This document shows positions 1 through 8,056 of a stretch of 64,000 nucleotides of DNA, in pieces. The DNA is from Shewanella oncorhynchi (GTDB taxonomy: Bacteria > Pseudomonadota > Gammaproteobacteria > Enterobacterales > Shewanellaceae). The notes below the pieces were generated by a model. It made no database searches. It had not been told where the DNA came from and saw only the letters and a program-made list of their open reading frames with translations. The DNA is taken from positions 248,001 through 312,000 of the forward strand of contig NZ_JABAEB010000005.1 of the NCBI RefSeq assembly GCF_012584455.1. The letters are read 5' to 3'. Each line of letters starts with the position of its first letter. Position 1 is the stretch's first letter. Both the position numbers and the translations under genes were made by a program.

Positions 1-331
1 CATCGCAATAGGTGACTGATTTTTCATGACCTTTATGGCAGCTAGTACAAGCAATTTCGCCAATTAGGTGAGATTTATGGGGTGATACTTTATCTTTAGG
101 TGCAGCGGCGGCCAGTTCTTTTAAATCACCGTGGCAGCTAACACACTGAGCATTTTCATGGGTAAGGTTGTCGTTGGTGACGCCACCTTTGTCTGATACG
201 TGGCAGCTGTCGCAGCTACCCATTTCACCGTGAAAATCGGCTAGCACTTCTGGTGCTGCATAGGCAGTACCTGCCATAGCGCCAGAGATCAGCATGGCTA
301 GTGCTGTTTTTTGAATCTTTCTTGTGAACAT
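1..331 (-). CDS. fccA: Periplasmic multihaem cytochrome, probably N-terminal haem domain of flavocytochrome c fumarate reductase (5' part only)
   Basis: The gene runs off the left edge; about 110 N-terminal residues are visible. A signal peptide (basic MFTRKIQK, hydrophobic stretch, AYA-A cleavage site near residue 26) is followed by [19 protein letters not shown] and CTSCH haem sites and the start of a fourth (TYCD). The spacing and phrases such as [12 protein letters not shown] resemble my memory of the tetrahaem domain of Shewanella Fcc3/FccA, the periplasmic fumarate reductase fed by CymA. The flavin domain would lie outside the window, so a stand-alone small tetrahaem cytochrome cannot be excluded. 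The start has a GGAGG ribosome-binding site a few bases upstream. Haem count and export are seen; the fumarate reductase assignment is by resemblance. Confidence 0.72.
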   Translation of the reverse strand, partial: MFTRKIQKTALAMLISGAMAGTAYAAPEVLADFHGEMGSCDSCHVSDKGGVTNDNLTHENAQCVSCHGDLKELAAAAPKDKVSPHKSHLIGEIACTSCHKGHEKSVTYCD

Positions 332-829
332 GATAGTTCCTCCGCCGTACATTCATCTACTTAATAAGGGTTATTCATCGTGGCGTGATATTTATTTTTT
401 ACGCAGCTCACGCACTGTTAGAGCATTCTCCATTTGCAAATTTAGCACTATCTAAAGAGGTATATGTGTGCTCAGATCACATAACCTTTGTTACAGCGAA
501 AATAACATATTTAAAATGTGCAATCGGATGGGAAATATTAATGAAGTTGAGACTAATCACTGCTTCAATACGGTATAACATGCGTTAGTTAACATATTGA
601 ATGGATTGATTTTAACTTTATAAAATAAAAATGGTATGAATTATGGTTTTGGTAGTGTGTTTTATCTATTTGTATTTTATAGATATTATAATTTAATCTT
701 GTATATTGAGGTGATGGCTTATTTATTTTTATGTATTCTATAAATAATGTTATTTCAAAAGCCTTTATTGTATAAAATTATATTTCAATTTTAATTAAAT
801 GTTACGCAATTGATTCTTAAGGGGTTGTA
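332..829. other. Intergenic region, AT-rich, no gene seen
   Basis: Divergent spacer between the cytochrome gene (minus) and the 136-residue membrane protein (plus). The second half (about 590-829) is strongly AT-rich. A 67-codon open frame at 385-588 has no ribosome-binding site and unconvincing composition, so I do not call it. The region presumably holds the promoters of both flanking genes, but I see no regulatory site strong enough to name. Confidence 0.5.
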
Positions 830-1240
830 ATGCACAAACAAGGCATATCTGAAAAACGTTTTTGGTTTCAACGTTTGAGTAAAACCAGTTTAAGGGCATT
901 ACATATTTTAGGGATAGTAGGTGTCGGTGGTGGCATTTTATTAGATGTAAATAAAGTGCAATGGTTGAGTTATTGGTATCTCGCGATGACGACGGGCAGC
1001 ATATTAATGTTGTGGGAAATCGCACGGGATTGGCGCTGGCTGATCCAGCTTAAGGGAGTGTTAACTTTAGTAAAAATAGGCTTGCTTGGCCTGTTTGTGC
1101 CGCTGGCTCATTACAAACCTGAGCTGTTAATCGTGATACTTTTTTTGTCAGTGATCGTGTCCCATGGTCCTGCAGGGCTCAGGCATTATTCTATTGTGCA
1201 TCGTCGGCAAATTGACTCGAAAAAAGAAATTAAGGGCTAA
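830..1240 (+). CDS. Small four-helix inner-membrane protein, unknown function
   Basis: 136 residues, start ATG preceded by AAGGGG at good spacing. Four hydrophobic segments are visible at roughly residues 24-43, 46-66, 74-95 and 97-115, with a basic C-terminal tail (HRRQIDSKKEIKG) that should be cytoplasmic. I do not recognise a named family or catalytic motif. It ends 5 bp before the next gene, a methyltransferase, and a second small membrane protein follows, so the three probably form one transcript ending at the hairpin at 2165. Function unknown. Confidence 0.75.
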   Translation: MHKQGISEKRFWFQRLSKTSLRALHILGIVGVGGGILLDVNKVQWLSYWYLAMTTGSILMLWEIARDWRWLIQLKGVLTLVKIGLLGLFVPLAHYKPELLIVILFLSVIVSHGPAGLRHYSIVHRRQIDSKKEIKG

Positions 1241-1245
1241 TTGAT

Positions 1246-1815
1246 ATGTCTGTAACCCATACGTCAACTTTAACGCCTGCCGCGTTAATCACAGAGTTCG
1301 CTTGGCCTAATCCATCTGTGTCTAACTTAGACTTGAGTTGTTTCGATGGGCTTAAGGTACTCGATCTCGCTTGCGGTTCTGGGCGTAATGGTTTGTGGTT
1401 TTTAGCGCGAGGGGCTGAAGTGACGTTTATAGACAGAGATTTGTCAGCCATGTCACACATTGTTCAGGCTAATGCTTACAAATTACAAAGGGATTTAGAA
1501 GCTGAGGCAGGACCATTATTGCCGGTTGAAGAGTACGATATTGTCTTAGTATTTAATTATCTGCATCGCCCATTACTGCCACAAATTGCTAAGGCGGTTA
1601 AGAGCACAGGCCTTATTGTCTATGAAACCTTTACAACGCAACAGGCGCAGATAGGTAGGCCACGCAACCCAGATTTCTTACTTACTGAAAATGAACTCAA
1701 ATCAGTGTTTGCTAACTGGCAATCTTTACATTACTTTGAAGGTCGATTATGTGATCCGCAGTCCACTCAAAGCAGTTATAAAGCCCAGTTGATTGCGCGA
1801 AAACCTACAACGTAA
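1246..1815 (+). CDS. Class I SAM-dependent methyltransferase (TehB-like)
   Basis: 189 residues. Motif I VLDLACGSGRNG (about residues 38-49) is the SAM-binding glycine loop, followed by an acidic strand end (FIDRD) and the motif-IV-like stretch YDIVLVFNYLHRPLL. This is the layout of the TehB/methyltransferase-11 and -25 families that modify small molecules; substrate unknown. An AAGGGC ribosome-binding site lies just inside the end of the upstream gene, supporting co-transcription. Nearby genes give no clue to the substrate. Confidence 0.85.
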   Translation: MSVTHTSTLTPAALITEFAWPNPSVSNLDLSCFDGLKVLDLACGSGRNGLWFLARGAEVTFIDRDLSAMSHIVQANAYKLQRDLEAEAGPLLPVEEYDIVLVFNYLHRPLLPQIAKAVKSTGLIVYETFTTQQAQIGRPRNPDFLLTENELKSVFANWQSLHYFEGRLCDPQSTQSSYKAQLIARKPTT

Positions 1816-1845
1816 ATTTATTGATTGAGACTCAGAGGTCGTAGG

Positions 1846-2136
1846 ATGTTTCCCTATCCAGAGCAATATCGCATTGCAACGCCGCCGTTGACGACCGCCT
1901 TTATGGTGGCGTGGGCTTTATTCAGTCACAGCTTATTTTCCGATGCAAACCCTGTCGCACTCTATCCGCTGTTAGCGCTATTTCCTTTGGTGATTGGATT
2001 ACACTTATATTTGATTTTGTTAGCAAAAGGAATGGGGCGACTCGATCAGTGTTTCTATGCCTTAGTGCATATCCCACTGGCGTTTGTGGTGTGGACATTC
2101 ACTATTATGCACGTGAATGGTAACGCTTTTTCTTAA
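1846..2136 (+). CDS. Small inner-membrane protein, unknown function
   Basis: 96 residues from ATG 1846, which has an AGAGG ribosome-binding site 7 bp upstream; a TTG seven codons earlier (1825) is less likely. Three hydrophobic segments (about residues 16-34, 40-60 and 66-88). No family recognised. It begins 30 bp after the methyltransferase and is followed by a strong hairpin, so it is likely the last gene of that operon. Confidence 0.7.
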   Translation: MFPYPEQYRIATPPLTTAFMVAWALFSHSLFSDANPVALYPLLALFPLVIGLHLYLILLAKGMGRLDQCFYALVHIPLAFVVWTFTIMHVNGNAFS

Positions 2137-2164
2137 ATTCGCCTGACGTTTTAGAGAAAATAAC

Positions 2165-2198
2165 AAAAAAGCGCCCTGATAATCAGAGCGCTTTTTTT
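2165..2198. terminator. Bidirectional rho-independent terminator
   Basis: A-tract, then GCGC-CTGAT/ATCAG-GCGC stem, then a run of seven T. It can end both the plus-strand operon ending at 2136 and the minus-strand gene ending at 2218 on its other side. Confidence 0.85.
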
Positions 2199-2217
2199 GA
2201 TTTTGTATTGCTAACAA

Positions 2218-2403
2218 TTAGGCCGTGGTGTTGATGTTGTGGCCTGCATTGCCTACGGGTTTTGGCGCCGCAGCTGCAATTAAATCTACCGCGATTTTAC
2301 CTTCGGCTTTTTGCTGCTCTTTTGCTAACTGAGCAACCTTAACGCCAATTGCACCATTTTCTAGATTCGGTGCGATAGCTTGGGTATTCAGTGAAATTGA
2401 CAT
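2218..2403 (-). CDS. Short YjfB-like protein (putative motility protein family)
   Basis: 61 residues from MSISLNTQAIAP. The frame is open 15 codons further upstream, but this ATG fits the family length better. The pattern (short N-terminus, VAQLAKEQQKAEGKIAVDLIAAA amphipathic helix, small hydrophobic C-terminus with GHNINTTA) is like the YjfB 'putative motility protein' family, whose role is not established. No flagellar genes are adjacent. It lies 86 bp downstream of the thioredoxin-CcdA fusion gene on the same strand. Family assignment is moderate. Confidence 0.6.
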   Translation of the reverse strand: MSISLNTQAIAPNLENGAIGVKVAQLAKEQQKAEGKIAVDLIAAAAPKPVGNAGHNINTTA

Positions 2404-2489
2404 AACTAACCTCGATTGTAAGCTGGATCCCTTTATCGGCAAACCCACGGTTAACTTTAGTCGTTACACATGAATTTGCCAATCTGCAA

Positions 2490-3923
2490 TTATTTTGCCT
2501 TGGCCGTGAACAGTTTGCGGCCGATGACAATTATTGCTGTAACGCCTAGTGAGCCTAAAATCAATCCAAGTGCCAGGCTCACATTTTGCAGTGCTGTTGG
2601 GTCAATAACCAGTGCGATACCCATACCTAACATCATCACGCCTGACATAAGTTTCAGGGTTTGGCCTTCTTTTTCGGTTAACTTACGTTTGCCTAAGGTC
2701 GCACTGAAAACGATAACAATAATAGCCAGCGGGATCACATATACAATATTGTATAAAACCAGATACATATAGCGTTCAATGTCTGGCAGATTGTGCATAG
2801 ATAGCACACTGGTGTAGATCATTGGGAAGCCTGCGGTGCAAAGTAATTCATAGGCGTTGGCGAGGATAGCTAATACGGTAGAACCTATGAGTAACGCGCC
2901 TAAGTTACTGGAATTGGATAGTTTTCCCATGCGTTTTATCAGACTCGTACGATTTTCTGCCGACATTGATAGTGTCACTTCTCCCTTAGTAAAGAAGTAA
3001 TCTTTGATATTGATGACTCCTGCGATCAAAGCTAAACAACCCGCCGCTAAAATGATCATACCGCCATCACTGCCTGCCCCCAGCAGTTGGAAGATGTTTA
3101 GCCATGCCGTCATAAACAGGAAATAGATAAAGCCGGAGAAGAATACGAAAATCCCGCCGACGAGTAACATGCGGCTGCGACTCTTGGCATTAACCATTAT
3201 CGACAGTAAAAATAGCAACACAAAGAAGGCACAAGGGTTAAAAGCATCGACACCTGCGAGCACTAAGGTGAGTAACGGCAGAGACATAGTCTCAGGTGTC
3301 ACGACTCCCACTAAAGGTAATTCAACGGGCTGAACTTCTGCCTCTGCAACGGACTCGCTTAAGCTGGTGGCATCACAGGTGCCTTCACCAGTATCCGTGC
3401 CACAAGTGCCAAAGAGCGGTGCATCAGTTTGAGCGCTTGTGGTTGTGCTGGTGGCTCCTTTGGTGGGGAGGTCAGCGTCGCTCAGTTTACCGCCAAGGGC
3501 TAAATAACAATTCTTTAGTCGATTGACTAAAAACTCACCCGTTACCGCTTCACTTGAATATCCCACAATGGCCTTTTCACAACTTGCCATATAGGGTACT
3601 GAGCGTGCTTCAGTACTGGTTTTGGAGGCAACATTTTGCCAAATATCCTGTACGCCGGGATCTGACACCCTATGGGATTCGAGTTCTATCCAAGGGTATT
3701 TTTGCGGTAATGAATCAATGAACGGATGGGCCTCTGCACAGTGCGGACAGGTTTTTGACCAAAAGAAATACAGCTTAATTTTGAGCTCACCCTGATCATT
3801 CACATAATGCCACGTTCGATCCGCTGAGCTTGAGGGTGTTGTCTCGGCCCAGCTCGGGATAGAAAAGGCAAAGAGGAATAATAGCGAGCAAAAGAGAGAT
3901 AATTTCGATAGATATTTTGTCAT
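2490..3923 (-). CDS. Periplasmic thioredoxin-fold domain fused to CcdA/DsbD-type membrane domain
   Basis: 477 residues from ATG 3923, which has GGGAGG 5 bp upstream; a GTG four codons earlier (3935) sits in that ribosome-binding site. Signal peptide to about residue 26 (IPSWA). Next a thioredoxin-like domain with C59-P-H-C62 and a cis-proline-like SVPY loop, then a low-complexity linker, then about eight membrane segments with the NPCAFF and LLCTAGFP cysteines typical of the DsbD beta/CcdA electron channel. It should move electrons from cytoplasmic thioredoxin to the periplasm. The order is the reverse of DsbD, whose thioredoxin domain is C-terminal. Physiological target unknown; cytochrome maturation or disulfide repair are possible. 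Confidence 0.82.
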   Translation of the reverse strand: MTKYLSKLSLFCSLLFLFAFSIPSWAETTPSSSADRTWHYVNDQGELKIKLYFFWSKTCPHCAEAHPFIDSLPQKYPWIELESHRVSDPGVQDIWQNVASKTSTEARSVPYMASCEKAIVGYSSEAVTGEFLVNRLKNCYLALGGKLSDADLPTKGATSTTTSAQTDAPLFGTCGTDTGEGTCDATSLSESVAEAEVQPVELPLVGVVTPETMSLPLLTLVLAGVDAFNPCAFFVLLFLLSIMVNAKSRSRMLLVGGIFVFFSGFIYFLFMTAWLNIFQLLGAGSDGGMIILAAGCLALIAGVINIKDYFFTKGEVTLSMSAENRTSLIKRMGKLSNSSNLGALLIGSTVLAILANAYELLCTAGFPMIYTSVLSMHNLPDIERYMYLVLYNIVYVIPLAIIVIVFSATLGKRKLTEKEGQTLKLMSGVMMLGMGIALVIDPTALQNVSLALGLILGSLGVTAIIVIGRKLFTAKAK

Positions 3924-4130
3924 AGCGCCTCCCACAGAGAGTGGGTTTAAGTATCGTCAAACGGTTCGATTATCTCTTACTCTACTTAAATCAATCATTT
4001 TGATTAAATTAGATATTAAGAAGTGTTAGTTAACTCGCGAATAATAATTTTTTGGGAACTGAAACCAGTTTATCTCCCTGTGAAATGGGGTGATGCACAC
4101 TCACTCTCAGCTTGAGTCGTTATTGGCTAA

Positions 4131-4158
4131 TAAAGAATAAAGCACCCGAGGGTGCTCT
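4131..4158 (-). terminator. Rho-independent terminator of ohr
   Basis: On the minus strand a AGCACCC/GGGTGCT stem with two-base loop is followed by TTATTCTTTA, about 40 bp past the ohr stop codon. Confidence 0.75.
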
Positions 4159-4198
4159 ATTTCTGACGTTATCAACAGGTGCCGATGATGGGTTATGG

Positions 4199-4624
4199 TT
4201 AGCCTAGCGTTACGCCATTTACGCTAAGTTTCACGTCGATATTATTGCGCGTGGCGTTCGAGTATGGACAAACTTGATGTGCATGACGCACGAGGGCTTC
4301 TGCGGCTTCTTGCGGTAAATCTAAGCTGACTTCTAAGGCAACCGCTAATGCAAAACCACCGGCGTCATTGGCACCTATGCCAACAACCGCACTGACTGGC
4401 GCTTCGGTAATATCCACTTTGCCGATTTTTGCGACGTGCAGAACGGCGTTTGAGAAACAGGCGGCATAACCTGCGGCAAACAGTTGTTCAGGATTAGTGG
4501 CGAGACCGCTACCGCCCATGGCTTTTGGATAGGCTAAAGCGACATCAAGTAAACCATCATCAGTGCTGACTTGACCTTGACGACCCGCTTTTGCTGTGGC
4601 ACGTGTTTCATAAAGTGTTTTCAT
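4199..4624 (-). CDS. ohr: Organic hydroperoxide resistance protein Ohr
   Basis: 141 residues, the usual family length, from MKTLYETRATAKAGRQG. Ohr is a dithiol peroxidase of the OsmC/Ohr fold that reduces organic (fatty acid) hydroperoxides using lipoylated partners. The two redox cysteines are visible: C56 in GYAACF and C119 in HQVCPYSNATRNN, as is the conserved arginine region (TAKAGRQG). It is divergent from ohrR; two identical 12-bp palindromes lie in the spacer, so repression by OhrR is expected. The frame extends 38 codons upstream through the promoter, which is not credible as coding. Confidence 0.96.
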   Translation of the reverse strand: MKTLYETRATAKAGRQGQVSTDDGLLDVALAYPKAMGGSGLATNPEQLFAAGYAACFSNAVLHVAKIGKVDITEAPVSAVVGIGANDAGGFALAVALEVSLDLPQEAAEALVRHAHQVCPYSNATRNNIDVKLSVNGVTLG

Positions 4625-4668
4625 AGTATTAGACCTTCTGAGGTTAAGGATTAAGTAAATCGATTTAA

Positions 4669-4680
4669 ATTGTGCGCAAT
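4669..4680. promoter_or_regulatory. Candidate OhrR operator, copy 1
   Basis: ATTGTGCGCAAT, a palindrome with one mismatched pair, 45 bp upstream of the ohr start. An identical copy lies 59 bp away at 4728. Identity and placement between ohr and ohrR suggest OhrR binding; not proven by sequence alone. Confidence 0.6.
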
Positions 4681-4727
4681 TCAATTGTGATAAACTATAA
4701 TTCGATCTTTGGTGTGAATGCAAGTAT

Positions 4728-4739
4728 ATTGTGCGCAAT
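4728..4739. promoter_or_regulatory. Candidate OhrR operator, copy 2
   Basis: Second exact copy of ATTGTGCGCAAT, 25 bp before the preferred ohrR ATG and overlapping an alternative GTG start at 4731. Supports both autorepression of ohrR and the choice of the downstream ATG. Confidence 0.6.
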
Positions 4740-4763
4740 ATATTTAATTTGTCGGATCTTCCT

Positions 4764-5261
4764 ATGGCAACAACTCAACCCAACACCCGTGTTAATACTG
4801 TCGATATGGCAGAAAATACCAGCACAGAGAATGCCTTATGTCTTGAGAATCAAGTGTGCTTCTCACTTTATAGTGCTGCAAATGCTATGGTGCGTGCCTA
4901 TCGGCCTTTGTTGGACAAATTAGATCTAACCTATCCGCAGTACTTAGTCATGCTAGTGCTATGGGAAGAGCAGGGGATTAGTGTCAAAACCTTAGGCGAT
5001 AAACTTTTCCTCGATTCAGGCACATTAACGCCATTGCTGAAGCGGCTAGAATCTAAAGGATTAGTGACTCGCGGGCGTAGCGAGCAGGATGAACGCGTGA
5101 GAGTGCTGGCCTTAACGCCAGCGGGGCTTGCCCTCAAAACACAGGCAAGTGAAATTCCCCATTTGATGCGTTGCAAAGTCGGCGGCGAGGCGAGCGAACT
5201 AAAAGCCTTAAAGACTATGTGCGATCAAGCACTTAAGCAATTACATGCCAGTATTGATTAA
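4764..5261 (+). CDS. ohrR: MarR-family peroxide-sensing repressor OhrR
   Basis: 165 residues from ATG 4764; the open frame starts at GTG 4731 but that lies in an apparent operator. Close to OhrR throughout: LENQVCFSLY with the sensing cysteine (C32), YRPLLDKLDLTYPQYLVMLVLWE, the winged-helix segment LDSGTLTPLLKRLESKGLVTR and the wing RSEQDERVR. A second cysteine at about residue 137 (HLMRC) is where the resolving cysteine of the two-cysteine (Xanthomonas-type) class falls, so it probably forms an intersubunit disulfide on oxidation. It should repress ohr and itself until organic peroxide oxidises C32. Confidence 0.93.
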   Translation: MATTQPNTRVNTVDMAENTSTENALCLENQVCFSLYSAANAMVRAYRPLLDKLDLTYPQYLVMLVLWEEQGISVKTLGDKLFLDSGTLTPLLKRLESKGLVTRGRSEQDERVRVLALTPAGLALKTQASEIPHLMRCKVGGEASELKALKTMCDQALKQLHASID

Positions 5262-5398
5262 ACACTTATCGTCAAGATTTGATCTAAGATTAACTTATTG
5301 ACATATTAACGCTTATTAGCGGTTCGACTGAGTGTAATGGGTTGTATGCTTGAGGCTCAGCGGGTCAGTCGTCTATTTAAGGTTAGCGAGAGTAAGTT

Positions 5399-6574
5399 AT
5401 GGCCTGTTTCGATGTAGCCATTATTGGCGGTGGGATCAGCGGTGTCGGCATTGCCCAATATGCAGCAGCATCGGGCTATTCCACCTTGCTGATTGAAAAG
5501 GGCGAAATTGGCGGCCAAACCTCGGCGAATTCCAGCAAGCTTATCCACGGTGGTTTACGCTATTTAGAAACTGGACAAATTAATTTAGTCCGCAAATCAT
5601 TGCTTGAAAGGCGACATTTACTCAATCTTGCACCATCACTTGTTAAAGCTGTGCCCTTTTATATTCCCGTGTACGACAACAGTCAGCGCAGTCCTTGGAC
5701 CATTCGCGCAGGACTGAGTATGTATGCACTGCTGAGTGAATTTGATCCTTTAGGCCAATTTGTGTCAGTACCTGCTGTGCATTGGCATCGTTTCAAGGGA
5801 TTAAAACTCTCTGGATTAAAAGCCGTATTTCAGTACTGGGATGCGCAGACCGACGATAAATTGCTCACTCAAGCGGTGGCGCGCAGCGCGCAGGCACTGG
5901 GCGCTGAAGTCTATGCCGAGGCTGAGTTTCTTGAGCTGGAACATAAGCGCGAGGCTTGTGAGCTGAGTTTTAGCCACAGGGGCGAAATCCATAAAGCCGA
6001 GGCGAAGCTTGTGATTAATGCTGCAGGTCCTTGGGTGAATGCTGTTTTAAGCAAAGTCTTGCCCCCACTTGCGGGTGTTGAACTCGATTGGGTGCAAGGC
6101 GCCCATGTGTTACTGGATATTCCTGCGCCCGATGGCATCTTGTACTTAGAGTCATGCTTCGATAAACGGGTAATATTTGTGATGCCTTGGTATGGTCAAA
6201 CCTTAGTCGGCACCACAGAAACTGAATTAACCTCTTTAGATAAGCCGCCCCAAGCGACCGAGTCTGAAATTAATTATCTGCTTGGTATTTATAAGCATTA
6301 CTTCCCGCTAACGTCGGAGATTGATGAGCTTAAGGCTTTAATTACCCAAACCTTCTGCGGTATTCGGGTTTTACCTAAGCAAAATAGCCAAGCCTTTGAG
6401 CGACCGCGGGATACCTTGATGAAAACATCAATTTCCCATCCGCGAATACTCAGTTTATATGGCGGTAAGTTAACGACGTTTCGCAGTACCTCAGCCGAAG
6501 TGCTTGAATGGATTGAAAAGGCCATAGGTAAGCGGCAGTCTATTGCTGATGTTGATAAACTCACCCTATCTTGA
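5399..6574 (+). CDS. FAD-dependent glycerol-3-phosphate dehydrogenase-like oxidoreductase (GlpD/DAO family), short form
   Basis: 391 residues. N-terminal Rossmann FAD motif IIGGGISGVGIAQYAAASGY, a substrate-region block SSKLIHGGLRYLETG, then WVQGAHVLLDI, MPWYGQTLVGTTETEL and a C-terminal GIRVLPK...LSLYGGKLTTFR. These blocks match aerobic glycerol-3-phosphate dehydrogenase, which passes electrons from glycerol 3-phosphate to quinone at the membrane. The protein is about 100 residues shorter than GlpD because the C-terminal helical domain is missing. No glycerol kinase or facilitator genes are nearby, so the substrate is uncertain. Ribosome-binding site weak. Confidence 0.8.
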   Translation: MACFDVAIIGGGISGVGIAQYAAASGYSTLLIEKGEIGGQTSANSSKLIHGGLRYLETGQINLVRKSLLERRHLLNLAPSLVKAVPFYIPVYDNSQRSPWTIRAGLSMYALLSEFDPLGQFVSVPAVHWHRFKGLKLSGLKAVFQYWDAQTDDKLLTQAVARSAQALGAEVYAEAEFLELEHKREACELSFSHRGEIHKAEAKLVINAAGPWVNAVLSKVLPPLAGVELDWVQGAHVLLDIPAPDGILYLESCFDKRVIFVMPWYGQTLVGTTETELTSLDKPPQATESEINYLLGIYKHYFPLTSEIDELKALITQTFCGIRVLPKQNSQAFERPRDTLMKTSISHPRILSLYGGKLTTFRSTSAEVLEWIEKAIGKRQSIADVDKLTLS

Positions 6575-6683
6575 GTGCGCCGTGAATTATGCACTTGATG
6601 CTGATTTGAATATGCTTCAAGGTGATTTTTACCTGTAAAACCGCTACAGTGTGGCGCTTTTTTACTGATATCTAGGATCTGCC

Positions 6684-7856
6684 GTGAATGCTGCTATTGT
6701 AAATACCGCCAAGCAATGTGGTTATTTTAACCAAGGTCAGTGCCTTTCTTGCCGGCATATACAACAACCTATGGTGCAGCAAGTGGCGGTTAAGACTCAA
6801 ATTTTACAGCAACTACTCGCGCCTTTTATCCCAGCTAATTTGCCCGATATTTTTCAGCCGCCGGTAATTGGCGAGGACAGCGGCTTTCGTAATAAAGCTA
6901 AAATGGTGGCCTTAGGCGCCGCCCATGCGCCTGTGTTGGGGATTGTGGGCCCAAGTGGCGAGGCGGTAGATCTTTGCGACTGCCTTTTATATCCATCTGA
7001 TATGCAAGATTTATTACATCGCTTAACACGCTTTGTGCAGCAGGCTGGACTTCCTCCTTATCGGGTAGATAGAGCCAAGGGTGAACTTAAATTTATTCTG
7101 CTGACCCGCAGCCAAGTGCGTGGTGAATATCTACTGCGGTTTGTACTGCGGTCCACCAATAGTATCGAACGTATCGAACGTGAATTACCTGCATTATTAG
7201 CTGAATATCCGCAAATAAAAGTGGTGTCAGTCAATATCCAACCGGTTCATATGGCAATACTTGAGGGGGATGAAGAGATTTTCTTAACTGAGAATACTAG
7301 GCTTGAAGAACGTTTTAATCATGTGCCTTTGTTCATTCGGCCTAAAAGCTTTTTCCAAACTAATCCACACGTTGCGGCTCAGTTATATCAAACGGCCCGT
7401 GAATGGGTTGCCGAGTTTTCACCTCATTCGTTATGGGATCTCTTCTGTGGTGTAGGCGGTTTCGGACTGCACTGCGCATCCAATGACATTACACTCACAG
7501 GGATTGAAATTGAAGCTGAAGCGATTGCCTGCGCGCAAATGTCAGCGCAGATGATGGGGCTCGAAAACGTGCAATTTATGGCGCTCGATTCCACCGACTT
7601 TGCTAAGGGTAAAAGCGCTGCCGATAAGCCGGATTTGATCATAGTTAATCCGCCGAGGCGCGGTATTGGCGAGGCGCTATGTCAGTCTTTAAGCGAGTTT
7701 GCCCCTAAGGCCATTCTCTATTCAAGCTGTAATCCGCAAACCTTAGCGAAAGATCTCGAACATATTCAAGGCTATCACTTAACCAAAGTGCAGCTATTTG
7801 ATTTATTCCCCCACACGGATCACTTCGAAGTACTAGTCATGTTGGTGAAGGATTAA
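6684..7856 (+). CDS. rlmC: 23S rRNA (uracil-747-C5)-methyltransferase RlmC
   Basis: 390 residues, GTG start. N-terminal iron-sulfur cysteines [12 protein letters not shown] (C12, C20, C23) and the VDLCDC pair near residue 98-100 form the 4Fe-4S site of the RlmC/RlmD/TrmA group. The SAM motif [14 protein letters not shown], the [11 protein letters not shown] block and the nucleophile in [10 protein letters not shown] (C349) are all present. Length and the CGYF...C..C N-terminus without a TRAM domain fit RlmC (RumB) better than RlmD. It methylates U747 of 23S rRNA. Confidence 0.93.
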   Translation: MNAAIVNTAKQCGYFNQGQCLSCRHIQQPMVQQVAVKTQILQQLLAPFIPANLPDIFQPPVIGEDSGFRNKAKMVALGAAHAPVLGIVGPSGEAVDLCDCLLYPSDMQDLLHRLTRFVQQAGLPPYRVDRAKGELKFILLTRSQVRGEYLLRFVLRSTNSIERIERELPALLAEYPQIKVVSVNIQPVHMAILEGDEEIFLTENTRLEERFNHVPLFIRPKSFFQTNPHVAAQLYQTAREWVAEFSPHSLWDLFCGVGGFGLHCASNDITLTGIEIEAEAIACAQMSAQMMGLENVQFMALDSTDFAKGKSAADKPDLIIVNPPRRGIGEALCQSLSEFAPKAILYSSCNPQTLAKDLEHIQGYHLTKVQLFDLFPHTDHFEVLVMLVKD

Positions 7857-7946
7857 TTTTTTAGCTCATCAATTTATCACTAAGCATTTGTGTTCACTCG
7901 CTTTACGACTCTTGAAGTCCGCTCAAACAATCATAAGGACTCTACC

Positions 7947-8021
7947 ATGTGGAGTCTTTGCAATACTTTTATCTGTGCTGCTCGCGTGAAACTTCATCAA
8001 AGTGTCTTTTTAGTGGCATAA
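7947..8021 (+). CDS. Possible 24-codon upstream ORF before chrA
   Basis: ATG with AAGGA eight bases upstream opens a 24-residue frame (MWSLCNTFICAARV...) ending TAA 35 bp before the chrA start. It contains two cysteines and no obvious protein family. It may be a leader peptide for chrA, or an accident; the nearby GGACTC/GAGTC inverted repeat (7938-7955) overlaps its start codon. Evidence is only the ribosome-binding site and position. Confidence 0.3.
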   Translation: MWSLCNTFICAARVKLHQSVFLVA

Positions 8022-8056
8022 TCTTCAGCACTTTATGCATTGATGGGCGGCGATTT

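Noticed and set aside
460-486. Possible CRP site (TGTGTGCTCAGATCACA)
   Set aside because: The right half TCACA is good but the left half is out of register with the 16-bp palindrome, so the match is not convincing.
385-588. 67-codon open frame in the spacer upstream of the cytochrome gene
   Set aside because: No ribosome-binding site, odd amino-acid composition, and it covers the probable promoter region.
4625-4738. Longer 179-residue version of Ohr
   Set aside because: The extra 38 codons run through the divergent promoter and the palindromes; family length fits the start at 4624.
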